Shown here one piece after another: positions 29,827-38,409 of a stretch of DNA of 64,000 bases. The translations under genes and the position numbers were made by a program. The notes beneath the pieces were generated by a model, which saw only the letters and a program-made list of their open reading frames with translations, was not told the DNA's origin and searched no databases. Numbering within the stretch: the stretch's first letter is position 1; each line of letters begins with the position of its first letter. The DNA is from Paraburkholderia madseniana. Lineage in GTDB: Bacteria > Pseudomonadota > Gammaproteobacteria > Burkholderiales > Burkholderiaceae. The stretch is taken from positions 1 to 64,000 of the forward strand of contig NZ_VOSW01000004.1 of NCBI RefSeq assembly GCF_009690905.1, given 5' to 3'.

Positions 29827-30987
29827 ATGAACTTTGATCTGAGCGACGAACAGCAGATGTTGCAGGACAGCGCCCAGCGCTTCGTGCAGAAAGACTACAC
29901 CTTCGAACACCGCCGCAAGCTGGCGGCTCATGGCGGCGGCTTTTCGCGCGACATGTGGCGCGCGTTCGGCGAGATGGGCTGGCTCGGCGTCGCGGTACCC
30001 GAAGCATTCGGCGGCCTGGGCTTTACGCCGGTGGAGAGCGCGCTCATCGCGGAGCAGTTGGGGCGGGGGCTGGTACTGGAACCTTACGTGATGTGTGGTG
30101 TGTTCCCAGCGGCGCTCGTTACCCGTTGCGCGAGCGGCAAACAGCGCGACGAGCTGCTGGCAGAGATCATCTCGGGCGAAACGCTGATTGCCGTTGCACA
30201 CAGTGAGCGGGAAGCGCGAGGCGTCGTGTCGCACGTGTCGATGACAGCAAAGCAGGCTCAGGACGGCGCATGGAGACTGGACGGCCACAAGACGCTGGTG
30301 GTCGGTGCAACGATGGCTGATCGTCTGATCGTCGTTGCGCGGGTGGCCGGGGGAGTGCGCGATGCGGCTGGGCTAGGGCTGTTCGTCGTCGATCCTCATG
30401 CGGCCGGCGTGACACTTGAGCCGTACCGCCTGCTTGACGGCACACCTGCCGCCGACCTGGTCCTCGCCAGCGTGACCGTCGAGGCGAAAGCGGTGATCGG
30501 CACACCCGGCGAGGCGCTGAAGGGCTTGCTGGCCGCGGTGGACGAGGCGATTGTCGCGAGTTGCGCGGAGCTGGTCGGCGACATCGACGACACGGTTGAA
30601 CTCACAGCCGAATATCTGAAGACACGTAAGCAGTTTGGCGTGCCGATCGGCAGCTTTCAGGCGCTGCAGCACCGGATTGCCGACATGGCGATCGATGCCA
30701 TGCAGGCGAGGGCAACGCTGCATCGGGCACTCAAAGCGCTGAGCGACGATAACGGCACGCGCAGCGTGGAAGTGTCGGGTTGCAAGGCGCAAACCATCAG
30801 GAGCGGGAAATTCGTCACGCAGCAAGGTATTCAGCTGCACGGCGGTTACGGCATTACCGACGAGTACAAGGTCGGCCATCACTACCGGCGCACGCTGATC
30901 GTCGACGCATTGTTCGGCAACATGGAGTATCACCTGAATCGCTACGCACGCCAGATTCAGGCTGACGCCCGCGCTCTGGCTGCGTAA
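29827..30987 (+). CDS. acyl-CoA dehydrogenase, small subunit (PimD-like), pair 1
   Basis: A 386-aa ACAD-fold protein starting MNFDLSDEQQML with GGAC upstream. FAD contacts of the C-terminal domain are kept (RKQFGVPIGSFQALQHRIADM, QLHGGYGITDEYKVGHHYRR), but the EGT loop is replaced by DALFGNMEYHL, as in other small partners. It probably forms a heteromer with the preceding gene. An in-frame extension to 29749 is not supported. Confidence 0.87.
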   Translation: MNFDLSDEQQMLQDSAQRFVQKDYTFEHRRKLAAHGGGFSRDMWRAFGEMGWLGVAVPEAFGGLGFTPVESALIAEQLGRGLVLEPYVMCGVFPAALVTRCASGKQRDELLAEIISGETLIAVAHSEREARGVVSHVSMTAKQAQDGAWRLDGHKTLVVGATMADRLIVVARVAGGVRDAAGLGLFVVDPHAAGVTLEPYRLLDGTPAADLVLASVTVEAKAVIGTPGEALKGLLAAVDEAIVASCAELVGDIDDTVELTAEYLKTRKQFGVPIGSFQALQHRIADMAIDAMQARATLHRALKALSDDNGTRSVEVSGCKAQTIRSGKFVTQQGIQLHGGYGITDEYKVGHHYRRTLIVDALFGNMEYHLNRYARQIQADARALAA

Positions 30988-31004
30988 CGTACGTCGCGCA
31001 ATCG

Positions 31005-31781
31005 TCACTTCACATACTTGCGAAACTCCGGTTTGCGTTTCTCACGGAACGCGTTGCCGCCTTCCTTCGATTCGTCGGTGTCGTAGTAGAGCGCCAGCGC
31101 CTGCATCGCGAACGCGCCGATGCCGCGGATATTTTCGCTATCGATGTTGAACGAACGCTTGGCAAGTGCGATGGCGGTCGGGCTCATCTGCAGAATCTCG
31201 TCACACCATTTTTTCGTTTCGGCATCTAGCTGGTCCGGCGGCACCGCGGCGTTGATCAAACCCCATTCGAGCGCTTCTTTCGCGCTGTACTTGCGGCACA
31301 GATACCAGATCTCGCGGGCCCGCTTTTCGCCGATGATCCGCGCCAGGTATGCTGTACCGAAACCGGGATCGACGGATCCCACCTTGGGGCCGACCTGACC
31401 GAAAATCGCGGTTTCCGATGCGATGGCGAGGTCGCAGATCGTGACGAGCACGTTGCCGCCACCGATCGCATAGCCGTTCACGCGTGCGATGACCGGCTTG
31501 GGAATGTCGCGAATGATGCTTTGCAGTTCTTCGATGGGCAGCCCAACCGTGCCGCGCCCACCATACCCGTCGCCGGACTGGTCGCCGCCGGTGCAGAATG
31601 CCTTTTCGCCGGCGCCGGTCAGGACCACGACGCCAATCTCCTTGTTCCATCCAGCCTTGCCGAATGCCTTGATCAGTTCTTCGCAGGTATTGGCGTTAAA
31701 CGCGTTGTAGACCTTCGGGCGATTGATGGTGATCGTCGCGACGCCGTCGGCTTCGTGATAGAGAATGTCCTGAAATTCCAT
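31005..31781 (-). CDS. badI: 2-ketocyclohexanecarboxyl-CoA hydrolase (BadI)
   Basis: A crotonase-fold hydrolase that opens the ring of 2-ketocyclohexane-1-carboxyl-CoA to pimeloyl-CoA. The 258-aa sequence closely follows the Rhodopseudomonas BadI pattern as I remember it: KAFCTGGDQSG, GRGTVGLPIEEL, GYAIGGGNVLVTICDLAI, FGQVGPKVGSVDPGFGTAYL, and the C-terminal TDESKEGGNAFREKRKPEFR. It is the last gene of the leftward five-gene operon from site D and lies next to badH. The substrate may be a substituted ring rather than cyclohexanecarboxylate itself. Confidence 0.9.
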   Translation of the reverse strand: MEFQDILYHEADGVATITINRPKVYNAFNANTCEELIKAFGKAGWNKEIGVVVLTGAGEKAFCTGGDQSGDGYGGRGTVGLPIEELQSIIRDIPKPVIARVNGYAIGGGNVLVTICDLAIASETAIFGQVGPKVGSVDPGFGTAYLARIIGEKRAREIWYLCRKYSAKEALEWGLINAAVPPDQLDAETKKWCDEILQMSPTAIALAKRSFNIDSENIRGIGAFAMQALALYYDTDESKEGGNAFREKRKPEFRKYVK

Positions 31782-31823
31782 TTTCCTGGTCCGGTTGCGG
31801 GTTGAATAAGCGGAGCGTGGCGT

Positions 31824-32588
31824 TCAGCCGGCCATCGTCAGTCCACCGGAGATGCTGATCACCTGGCCGGTGATGAACGCGGCATCGTCGCTGGCGAGGA
31901 ATGCGACTGTTCCGGCGATATCGCCGGGCTCGCCCATGCGGCCGAATGGCACTGCCTTGACGAGCGCCGCCTTGATCCGGTCACCTTTCTCGCCCTGCGC
32001 GAGGTTGTCGAGCAGCGCGGTGGCGGTGGGGCCGGGACACACGACGTTGATGGGAATCTGCTGCCGCGCCATTTCGCGCGCCATGGTCTTCGAAAAGGCG
32101 ATGATGCCGCCCTTGCAGAACGAATAGACCGCTTCCATCGACGACCCGACGCGCCCGGCATCGGATGAAATATTCACGACCTTGCCGCGGCCGCGCTCGG
32201 CCATCCGCTTGAGCACGGCGTGGTGCATATTCAGCGGGCCGTACAGGTTGATGGCGACCACCTTGTCCCAGAACGGCTTCTCGGTCTGGAGGAAAAAGGC
32301 GCCCATGTCCCAGCCCGCGTTATTCACGAGCATTTCGATCGGACCGAGTTCTTCCTCGACTTGGGCGACCGCCGCATTCACGCCAGCGTGATCGGTGATG
32401 TCGACGCGGTACGCGCGAGCCTTGCCGCCGGCGGCTTCGATTTCAGCCACGACACGATCCGCGTTTTCGATATTCAGGTCGAACAGCGCGACGATGGCGC
32501 TTTCTTCACCGAAGCGTTTGCAGATGGCAGTGCCGATACCGCCCGCGCCACCCGTGACGACCACGACCTTGTTCTTGAGACCTTTCAT
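31824..32588 (-). CDS. badH: 2-hydroxycyclohexanecarboxyl-CoA dehydrogenase-type SDR (BadH)
   Basis: A 254-aa SDR with TGGAGGIG (residues 12-19), NNAG (89-92), and an intact triad S141/S142, Y155, K159. Sequence and adjacency to badI match BadH, which oxidises 2-hydroxycyclohexanecarboxyl-CoA to the 2-keto compound with NAD. The start at 32588 is set by homology; the extension to 32687 runs into the upstream intergenic region. It lies in the middle of the bad-like operon. Confidence 0.88.
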   Translation of the reverse strand: MKGLKNKVVVVTGGAGGIGTAICKRFGEESAIVALFDLNIENADRVVAEIEAAGGKARAYRVDITDHAGVNAAVAQVEEELGPIEMLVNNAGWDMGAFFLQTEKPFWDKVVAINLYGPLNMHHAVLKRMAERGRGKVVNISSDAGRVGSSMEAVYSFCKGGIIAFSKTMAREMARQQIPINVVCPGPTATALLDNLAQGEKGDRIKAALVKAVPFGRMGEPGDIAGTVAFLASDDAAFITGQVISISGGLTMAG

Positions 32589-32631
32589 TTTCGGATTCCT
32601 CGCATGATTTAGCGGAGCGCTTCGGCGCCCG

Positions 32632-33885
32632 TCAAGCCTTGGTGATAGTTTCAGGCGCATCCGTCGTATCGACCAGCGTGCGGCCACTCAGGCTGGCCGC
32701 CTCGCTAGCGGTGTAGCCGGCCTCGAGGAGGACTTCAATGCTGTGCTCGCCCAGGTTCGGCGGCAGGTAGCGGACATTGCCCGGCGACTCGGAGAAGTGC
32801 ACAGGGATCGAGGTCATGACCATGTCGCCTTCGGTTGGGTGCTCGAAGTGCTGGAAGAACCCCGTCTCCTTGATGTAGTCGTCCTGCATCAGGTCGTTCA
32901 GCTCGCGTACCGGGCCGTGCGGCACATCGGCGGCTGCGAAGATGGCGTTCCACTCGGCTGTGGTGCGAGTCAGGATCGCGTCGCTGACTGCGCGGTACAA
33001 CTCGTTGATGTTGCGCATGCGATCCGCCATATCGCAAAAGCGCGGGTCATTGAGCAGGTGCGCTGCGTCAATCGCGCACAGCACGCGCCGCCATTGCTCG
33101 TTGTTGACCGCCAGCAGGCAGATGTGGCCGTCTTTCGTCGCATAGGGGCGGCGGTGGGGCGAGAACATTCGGGTATAACCGAGGCCCTTGCCGTCAGCCG
33201 AGCCGAGCGCGCCCTCCCACAAATGTTCGAACAGATTGAACTGCAGCATCGTTTCGAACATCGGCACCTGCACGCACTGGCCGAGACCGGTGCGCTCGCG
33301 GTGGTACAGCGCCATGCTCACCGATGAGGCCAGCACGTAGCCGCAGAACTTGTCGACGATCACGGTGGGAAAATAGCGCGGCGAGCCGTACGCATCGCGA
33401 TTCATCGCGGCAATGCCGGTTTCGCCCTGGATGACGTCATCGAACGCGGGGCGGTCCTTGTAGGGGCCATCGGGGCGGTAGCCCGGGCCCGATGCGTAAA
33501 TGATGCGCGGATTGCGTGCCTTGATGCTTTCGTAGTCGATCCCCAGACGCTTCGCCGCGCTCGGCCGCATGCTGTGAACGAAGACATCCGCGGTCTCGGC
33601 GAGCCGCAGCACCGCTTCGCGACATTCGGCCAGCTTCAGGTTAAGCGATACGCTCCGCTTGTTGCGGTTCATGATCGTGTAGAACACCGCCATGTCCGGG
33701 TTGCGGCCAGGACCGTTCTTGCGGTTCTGGTCGCCTTCCGGCGGTTCGATCTTGATGACGTCCGCGCCCATGTCGCCGAGGAGCTGCGTGGCGACGGGCC
33801 CAAGCACATTGATGGTCAGGTCGATCACGCGCACACCGGTCAGCGGGCCGGTCGGAAGATCCAGGGGTTGCTGTGGGGTGTGCAT
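32632..33885 (-). CDS. CaiB/BaiF-family (class III) CoA-transferase
   Basis: A 417-aa family III CoA-transferase. The N-terminal TGVRVIDLTINVLGPVATQLLGDMGADVIKIEPPEGD and the catalytic Asp segment AFDDVIQGETG are clear. It could move CoA onto the incoming ring acid from a product acyl-CoA, offering an ATP-free activation beside the ligase at 26584. It starts 2 nt after the MaoC gene stop. Confidence 0.88.
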   Translation of the reverse strand: MHTPQQPLDLPTGPLTGVRVIDLTINVLGPVATQLLGDMGADVIKIEPPEGDQNRKNGPGRNPDMAVFYTIMNRNKRSVSLNLKLAECREAVLRLAETADVFVHSMRPSAAKRLGIDYESIKARNPRIIYASGPGYRPDGPYKDRPAFDDVIQGETGIAAMNRDAYGSPRYFPTVIVDKFCGYVLASSVSMALYHRERTGLGQCVQVPMFETMLQFNLFEHLWEGALGSADGKGLGYTRMFSPHRRPYATKDGHICLLAVNNEQWRRVLCAIDAAHLLNDPRFCDMADRMRNINELYRAVSDAILTRTTAEWNAIFAAADVPHGPVRELNDLMQDDYIKETGFFQHFEHPTEGDMVMTSIPVHFSESPGNVRYLPPNLGEHSIEVLLEAGYTASEAASLSGRTLVDTTDAPETITKA

Positions 33886-33887
33886 GG

Positions 33888-34364
33888 TCAGGCCTCGTAG
33901 GTTTTACCCTTTACCAGCCGCAGCGGCGTATAGACCATGACTTCCGAGCCGTCCTGCTTGAATACCCGGTTGCGGGTGCGTACGAGTCCGAGCCCAGGTC
34001 GCCCATTGCTGGCTCGGCATTCGATCACTTCGCACTCGGCATGAATCGTGTCCCCAACGAAGGTCGGGCCCTTGATGTCGAGTTCCATGTTCAGGAATGC
34101 AAAGCCGACACCTTGCATCGTCGCCTGGGTCAGCAGTCCTTCGATGAACGTAAACACCAGTGCACCCGGTGCGACCCGGCCCTTGATCGCGGAGGTCTCT
34201 TTCAGAAATTCGGTGTTGGTGAACAGCACTTCAAGCATGCCCGTTACCGAAACAAAGTTGACGACATCCGCTTCGGTCACCGTACGGCCGACGGTTTGGA
34301 ATCTGCGGCCAACGGGCAGATCTTCCCAATGAATCCCCAGCCCAACTGTTTCGATTTCTGCCAT
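33888..34364 (-). CDS. MaoC-fold protein without the hydratase dyad
   Basis: A 158-aa single hot-dog protein starting MAEIETVGLG with AGGAAGGA upstream (an open frame to 34508 is rejected). It aligns with MaoC dehydratases, but where the hydratase motif expects G-D-x-N-P-x-H it reads GMLEVLF, so both the Asp and the His are missing. It may be a structural partner (compare heteromeric MaoC hydratases of steroid side-chain cleavage) or have another chemistry. It sits where a hydratase would be needed between the dehydrogenase and BadH. Confidence 0.8.
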   Translation of the reverse strand: MAEIETVGLGIHWEDLPVGRRFQTVGRTVTEADVVNFVSVTGMLEVLFTNTEFLKETSAIKGRVAPGALVFTFIEGLLTQATMQGVGFAFLNMELDIKGPTFVGDTIHAECEVIECRASNGRPGLGLVRTRNRVFKQDGSEVMVYTPLRLVKGKTYEA

Positions 34365-34416
34365 TTGTCTGTCCTTCCTCTTGTTGTCGCGCGCCGTTAG
34401 GGGCAGGGCGTGTTGC

Positions 34417-35580
34417 TCAGCTTTTCGTGACCCGTCCGAGGACGCTGTCCGCGACGATGTTTCGCTGGATCTGGTTGGTCCCCTCAATGATCTGAACCAC
34501 CTTGGCATCGCGGAAATAGCGGTTGATCGGGTATTCGTTCGAGATGCCGGCGGCGCCGAACAGTTGCACGGCGTCGGTGGCGACCTTCATGGCGACGTCG
34601 GAGGCGAACATCTTCGCCATCGCCGCCAGCGGCGCCAGCTCGCGCCCGGTCAGGCCCGCATCCACCATTGATGCGGTGCGGTAGACGAGGTGGCGCGCGG
34701 CTTCGGTCTGCGTGACCATGTCGGCCACCATCCAGCGCACACCTTGGAAGTTGCTGATGGTTTGCCCGAAGGCGACGCGATCCTGAATGAAGCGAAGGGT
34801 GTGATCGATCGCACCCTGTGCAATGCCCACGGCGCGTGCCGCCACGATCGGCCGGCTGGTGTTGAGCGCTTCCATCGCCACCTTGAAACCTTGCCCGCCT
34901 TCAGGGCCGAGCCGGTTGTCGGCGCTGATAAACGCGTCGTCGAAGAACAGCGGACAGGAGGGCACACCGCGCGCGCCCATCTTGTCTTCCTCGCGCCCGA
35001 TCGTGAGACCGGGTGTCTTGCGATCGACGATGAACAGGTTGATGCCGAGCGGCTTGCCTTCTTCATCCAGCGTTTTCGCCGCCACCAGCATGAAGTCGGC
35101 GATGTGCGAATTGGTGCACCAGATCTTCGAGCCGTTCAGCACATAGCCGTCTTTCTGGCGGCGTGCGGTGGTGCGGATGCCGGAGACGTCAGAACCGCTC
35201 TGCGATTCCGTGATGGAAAGCGCGCCCCGTAGTTCGCCCGACGCAAGCCCAGGCAGCAGGCGTGCCTTCTGCTCTTCGGTGCCGCCCTCCAGAATCGCGC
35301 CGAACGGGGTCCATTGCACGACGAGCAGATACCCCGTGTTGTAGCAAACCCGCCCGAATTCCTCGACGGCGATGCAGGCCGACATCACGCTGCCCGCCCC
35401 GCCGTAGGCCTCGGGAAAGGGCAGCGTGAAAAGACCCAGTTCCTTGAGCAACGCGTACATGTCGTCCGGATACTCCGCGGTGCGGTCGATTTCGTCCGCC
35501 CGCGGCGCCACCCGTTCCGTTGCGACGCGCCGTATCAGGTCACGAATCTGGATCTGGTCGTCTGTTAGTTGATAGGTCAC
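34417..35580 (-). CDS. acyl-CoA dehydrogenase, candidate alicyclic acyl-CoA dehydrogenase
   Basis: A 387-codon dehydrogenase with SITESQSGSDVSGI and the C-terminal loop IIEGTNQIQRNI, whose EGT Glu is the standard short-chain-type catalytic base. As the first gene of the bad-like operon it is the best candidate for introducing the ring double bond (the AliB step of cyclohexanecarboxylate degradation). The GTG at 35580 with AGAGA upstream begins homology; an ATG at 35655 would add 25 unrelated residues across the promoter side. Confidence 0.88.
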   Translation of the reverse strand: MTYQLTDDQIQIRDLIRRVATERVAPRADEIDRTAEYPDDMYALLKELGLFTLPFPEAYGGAGSVMSACIAVEEFGRVCYNTGYLLVVQWTPFGAILEGGTEEQKARLLPGLASGELRGALSITESQSGSDVSGIRTTARRQKDGYVLNGSKIWCTNSHIADFMLVAAKTLDEEGKPLGINLFIVDRKTPGLTIGREEDKMGARGVPSCPLFFDDAFISADNRLGPEGGQGFKVAMEALNTSRPIVAARAVGIAQGAIDHTLRFIQDRVAFGQTISNFQGVRWMVADMVTQTEAARHLVYRTASMVDAGLTGRELAPLAAMAKMFASDVAMKVATDAVQLFGAAGISNEYPINRYFRDAKVVQIIEGTNQIQRNIVADSVLGRVTKS

Positions 35581-35694
35581 GTTGTAAGTCTCTTGCGAAT
35601 GGTGCGAGCCCCGATACGTAAACGGCGTTCTGAAACACGTATGAATGGAACGCACGATCGAGGTAAATCCGGTATCTCGTGTTCTTCAAAATAC

Positions 35695-35738
35695 TGAACA
35701 ATGTTCGATAACGTAAACGATGGCATGGTGCTCGTCAA
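35695..35738 (-). promoter_or_regulatory. promoter and island operator D (bad-like operon)
   Basis: On the minus strand TTGACG, a 17-nt spacer (AGCACCATGCCATCGTT) and TACGTT are followed by the operator, read on the plus strand as TGAACAATGTTCG (35695-35707). It drives the leftward genes from 35580 to 31005. Confidence 0.78.
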
Positions 35739-35841
35739 GCGTGATGTCGAGCGGACAGGGGTTTGCCCGTAGTGCGGAACGGGCGTTGTTCCGATGTAGT
35801 GAGAGCCTTGTCGGGCGGCGCACCGAGGCCGTTCGGCGAGA

Positions 35842-35886
35842 TTGACATGGTAGTTGCTGCGTGTTTAGAATGTGGAACGTTGTTCA
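35842..35886 (+). promoter_or_regulatory. promoter and island operator E (14-gene operon)
   Basis: TTGACA (35842-35847), 17-nt spacer, TTAGAA (35865-35870), then GGAACGTTGTTCA (35874-35886). It drives the rightward genes from 35974 to 49956 and is divergent from site D. Confidence 0.75.
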
Positions 35887-35973
35887 GTTATTTGATTGAT
35901 TCCGATCAAAAACAGAAGTTACGGCTCGGTTTGGCATCAAGGCCCGTGGCGGAATGCATTGGAGGAGCGGGAA

Positions 35974-36339
35974 ATGGAGTCTGTTTGTCCTGAAGTCGAC
36001 TATCAGAAGTTTCTGGCCGAAGGCCGCTTGATGATCCAGCGCAGCCGCAGCAGTGGCCGGCACGTGTTTTATCCACGGGTAGCCGAGCCGGTCACCGGCG
36101 CACGCGATCTCGAATGGGTCGAAGCCTGTGGGCGGGGCACGGTTTACTCCACGACGGTAGTGAGGCAGAAGGCACCTACGCCGAGTTACAACGTCGCGTT
36201 GATCGATCTCGACGAAGGGGTCCGGATGCTCAGCTGTGTCGAAGGGGTCGAACCGGACGCGGTGCGTATCGGCATGCCCGTTCAGGCGCGGATCGTATTC
36301 AGGAACGACGCGGCACTGCTCGTGTTCGAGCCTGCCTGA
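35974..36339 (+). CDS. DUF35 OB-fold protein without zinc-ribbon cysteines
   Basis: A 121-aa protein whose GRGTVYSTTVVRQKAPTPSYNVALIDLDEG is the signature of DUF35 OB-fold proteins, partners of thiolase-fold enzymes in side-chain removal. The usual N-terminal zinc ribbon (two CxxC pairs) is degenerate: the positions read QRSRSSG and AEPVTG. Only C5, C52 and one later Cys remain. The start has GGAGGAGCGG upstream. It directly precedes the thiolase-fold gene, its expected partner. Confidence 0.85.
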   Translation: MESVCPEVDYQKFLAEGRLMIQRSRSSGRHVFYPRVAEPVTGARDLEWVEACGRGTVYSTTVVRQKAPTPSYNVALIDLDEGVRMLSCVEGVEPDAVRIGMPVQARIVFRNDAALLVFEPA

Positions 36340-36398
36340 GGCAAGCCAACCGGCAGCGCGAGGAAATGCGCGTGCTGCACCGACGAGAGACAGATCGC

Positions 36399-37550
36399 AT
36401 GGAATTCAACTTACGTGGCCGCACCGCACTGGTGGCCGGCGCGACATACGGAATCGGCGAAGCGCCTGGAATGTCCTCGCTGGATCTCGCAGCGCGGGCA
36501 TCGGTCGATGCGCTGGCGCAGATCGGCTTGTCGCCGGGCGATGTCGACGGCCTGTTCGTTTGCATGCCTGACGACATGTTGTCGGGCCTGACATTCGCCG
36601 AATACCTCGGCATCCACCCGAAGTTCACCGATAACAACCGCAGCGGCGGCTCGGCATTCGAGATCTATGCGCATACGGCGGCCATGGCGCTGGTGACGGG
36701 CCAGATCGATGTCGCATTGATCGCTTATGGCAGCAATCAGCGTAGCGGGGCGGGCAAACTGGTGCAGTCGTCGCGTCCGTCGCCGTGGGAGAGTCCATAT
36801 AAGCCGATGAACCCGGTGTCGTCGTATGCGCTGGCCGCGGCCCGCCATATGCACCAGTACGGCACGACCCGCAGGGATCTCGCCGAAGTGGCGGTGGCGG
36901 CGCGTCGATGGGCCCAGCTCAACCCTGAAGCCTTCGTGCGTACACCTTTGTCTATCGACGACGTGCTGGGGGCGCGCCTCGTATCCGATCCGCTTTCCGT
37001 GCGCGATTGTTGTCTCGTGACCGACGGCGCCGCCGCGATCGTGATGGTGCGTGCCGAACGGGCGCGCGACCTGACCGACAAGCCGGTCTATCTGCTCGGC
37101 GCGGCGTCGGCCACGTCGCATCGCGAGATCGCGAGCATGCCCGATCTGACCGTGACGGCGGCGAGGGAATCCGGACGACGCGCGTATGAGATGGCCGGCG
37201 TCGGCGCCGGCGATATCGACGTCGCGATGCTGTACGACGCGTTCACCATCAACACCATTCTGTTTCTCGAAGATCTTGGCTTTTGTCCGAAGGGCGAGGG
37301 CGGCCGATTCGTTGCCGACGGTGCGATCGCGCCTGGTGGGCGGCTGGCGGTCAATACGAATGGCGGTGGCTTGTCGTGCGTGCATCCCGGCATGTACGGT
37401 TTGTTTCTCATGGAAGAAGCGATGCGCCAGTTGACGGGGCGTGCCGGAGAGCGCCAGGTGCCCGGCGCGCGGCTTGCTGTCGCGCACGGCAACGGCGGCG
37501 TATTGTCGAGTCAGGCTACCGTGATTCTCGGTACCGAAGAAACGCTGTGA
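36399..37550 (+). CDS. SCP2/Ltp2-type thiolase-fold protein without catalytic Cys (candidate retro-aldolase)
   Basis: A 383-aa thiolase-superfamily protein of the lipid-transfer type. The nucleophilic Cys region reads NNRSGGSAFEIY (79-90) with no Cys, and the C-terminal CxG motif reads HGNGGVLSS. The conserved HDAF His is Tyr (Y279 in LYDAF), while H329 and Y333 lie in SCVHPGMYG. This pattern matches Ltp2-type aldolases, which use Tyr residues and a DUF35 partner to split branched 3-hydroxyacyl-CoAs. The start at 36399 is set by homology (LRGRTALVAG); frames from 36114 or 36366 are longer. Confidence 0.85.
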   Translation: MEFNLRGRTALVAGATYGIGEAPGMSSLDLAARASVDALAQIGLSPGDVDGLFVCMPDDMLSGLTFAEYLGIHPKFTDNNRSGGSAFEIYAHTAAMALVTGQIDVALIAYGSNQRSGAGKLVQSSRPSPWESPYKPMNPVSSYALAAARHMHQYGTTRRDLAEVAVAARRWAQLNPEAFVRTPLSIDDVLGARLVSDPLSVRDCCLVTDGAAAIVMVRAERARDLTDKPVYLLGAASATSHREIASMPDLTVTAARESGRRAYEMAGVGAGDIDVAMLYDAFTINTILFLEDLGFCPKGEGGRFVADGAIAPGGRLAVNTNGGGLSCVHPGMYGLFLMEEAMRQLTGRAGERQVPGARLAVAHGNGGVLSSQATVILGTEETL

Positions 37551-37596
37551 CAGGCGCCATCCGGGCGGCGATGCCGGGTCGAAAGGAGACACGCAG

Positions 37597-38397
37597 ATGA
37601 ACGAACAGACCACCGAAGACGCGACACAGATCGTGCAGGTCCGGAATGACGGGGCGATAGCAATCGTCACCCTGAACTACCCAGAACGGCGCAACGCGTT
37701 TTCACTGAAGATGCGCGAGACGCTGTATGAGCGCCTGCATCACCTGATGCACCATGAGGACGGTTGCCGGGCGATCGTGCTGACGGGCGCCGGCAATACG
37801 TTTTGCGCGGGCGGCGACATCTCGGAGATGAAGCCGCGCAAAGTGCTCGAATACCGCGAGCGCAACCAGTTGCCGCTCGCAATCTTCGAGCTGATGGTGT
37901 CGGGGCCGAAGGCCATCGTCGCTGCCGTCGAGGGTTTTGCGTTTGGCGCAGGCCTTTCGCTCGCCGCTGCGTGCGACATGGTGGTCAGCTCATCGGCGGC
38001 ACGTTATGCGAGCGCGTTCGTCAAGGTTGGATTGATGCCGGATACGGGGCTTTACTGGTCCCTCGCGCAACGTGTCGGCGGTGGACGGGCGCGTGAGCTG
38101 ATGCTGAGCGCCCGCGAATTCGACGGTACGGAAGCCCTGCAGATCGGTTTTGCCAATCGGCTCGTCGAGCCGGGGCAGGCACTTGCTGCGGCGCTGGAAA
38201 TCGCCAACCAGTACGCGGCGCTTCCGGCGGTGGCCACGGCGCATCTCAAAGCGGCGCTGGCAACCGGTATCCGCACACTCGACCAGGCGATCGAAACCGA
38301 AGTCGATTTGCAGCCCATCCTGCGCCGCAGCCGTGAGCACCGGGAGGCGGTCAGCGCCTTCATGGAAAAGCGCAAACCGGTATTCGTGGCCGACTAG
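37597..38397 (+). CDS. enoyl-CoA hydratase/isomerase-family protein, paralogue 1
   Basis: A 266-aa crotonase-fold protein with FCAGGDISEM and GFAFGAGLSLAAACD for the oxyanion hole. The first crotonase Glu position is not Glu; instead it has FVKVGLMPDTG, whose Asp matches the catalytic Asp of PaaG-type isomerases, while the Glu in RARELML is kept. An isomerase or a modified hydratase role is therefore likely. AAGGAG precedes the start. It is the first of three consecutive related genes. Confidence 0.87.
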   Translation: MNEQTTEDATQIVQVRNDGAIAIVTLNYPERRNAFSLKMRETLYERLHHLMHHEDGCRAIVLTGAGNTFCAGGDISEMKPRKVLEYRERNQLPLAIFELMVSGPKAIVAAVEGFAFGAGLSLAAACDMVVSSSAARYASAFVKVGLMPDTGLYWSLAQRVGGGRARELMLSAREFDGTEALQIGFANRLVEPGQALAAALEIANQYAALPAVATAHLKAALATGIRTLDQAIETEVDLQPILRRSREHREAVSAFMEKRKPVFVAD

Positions 38398-38409
38398 GGG
38401 GAGCACACC

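Noticed and set aside
36114..36398. N-terminal extension of the thiolase-fold gene
   Set aside because: Thiolase homology begins at 36399, and the extension overlaps the DUF35 gene in another frame.
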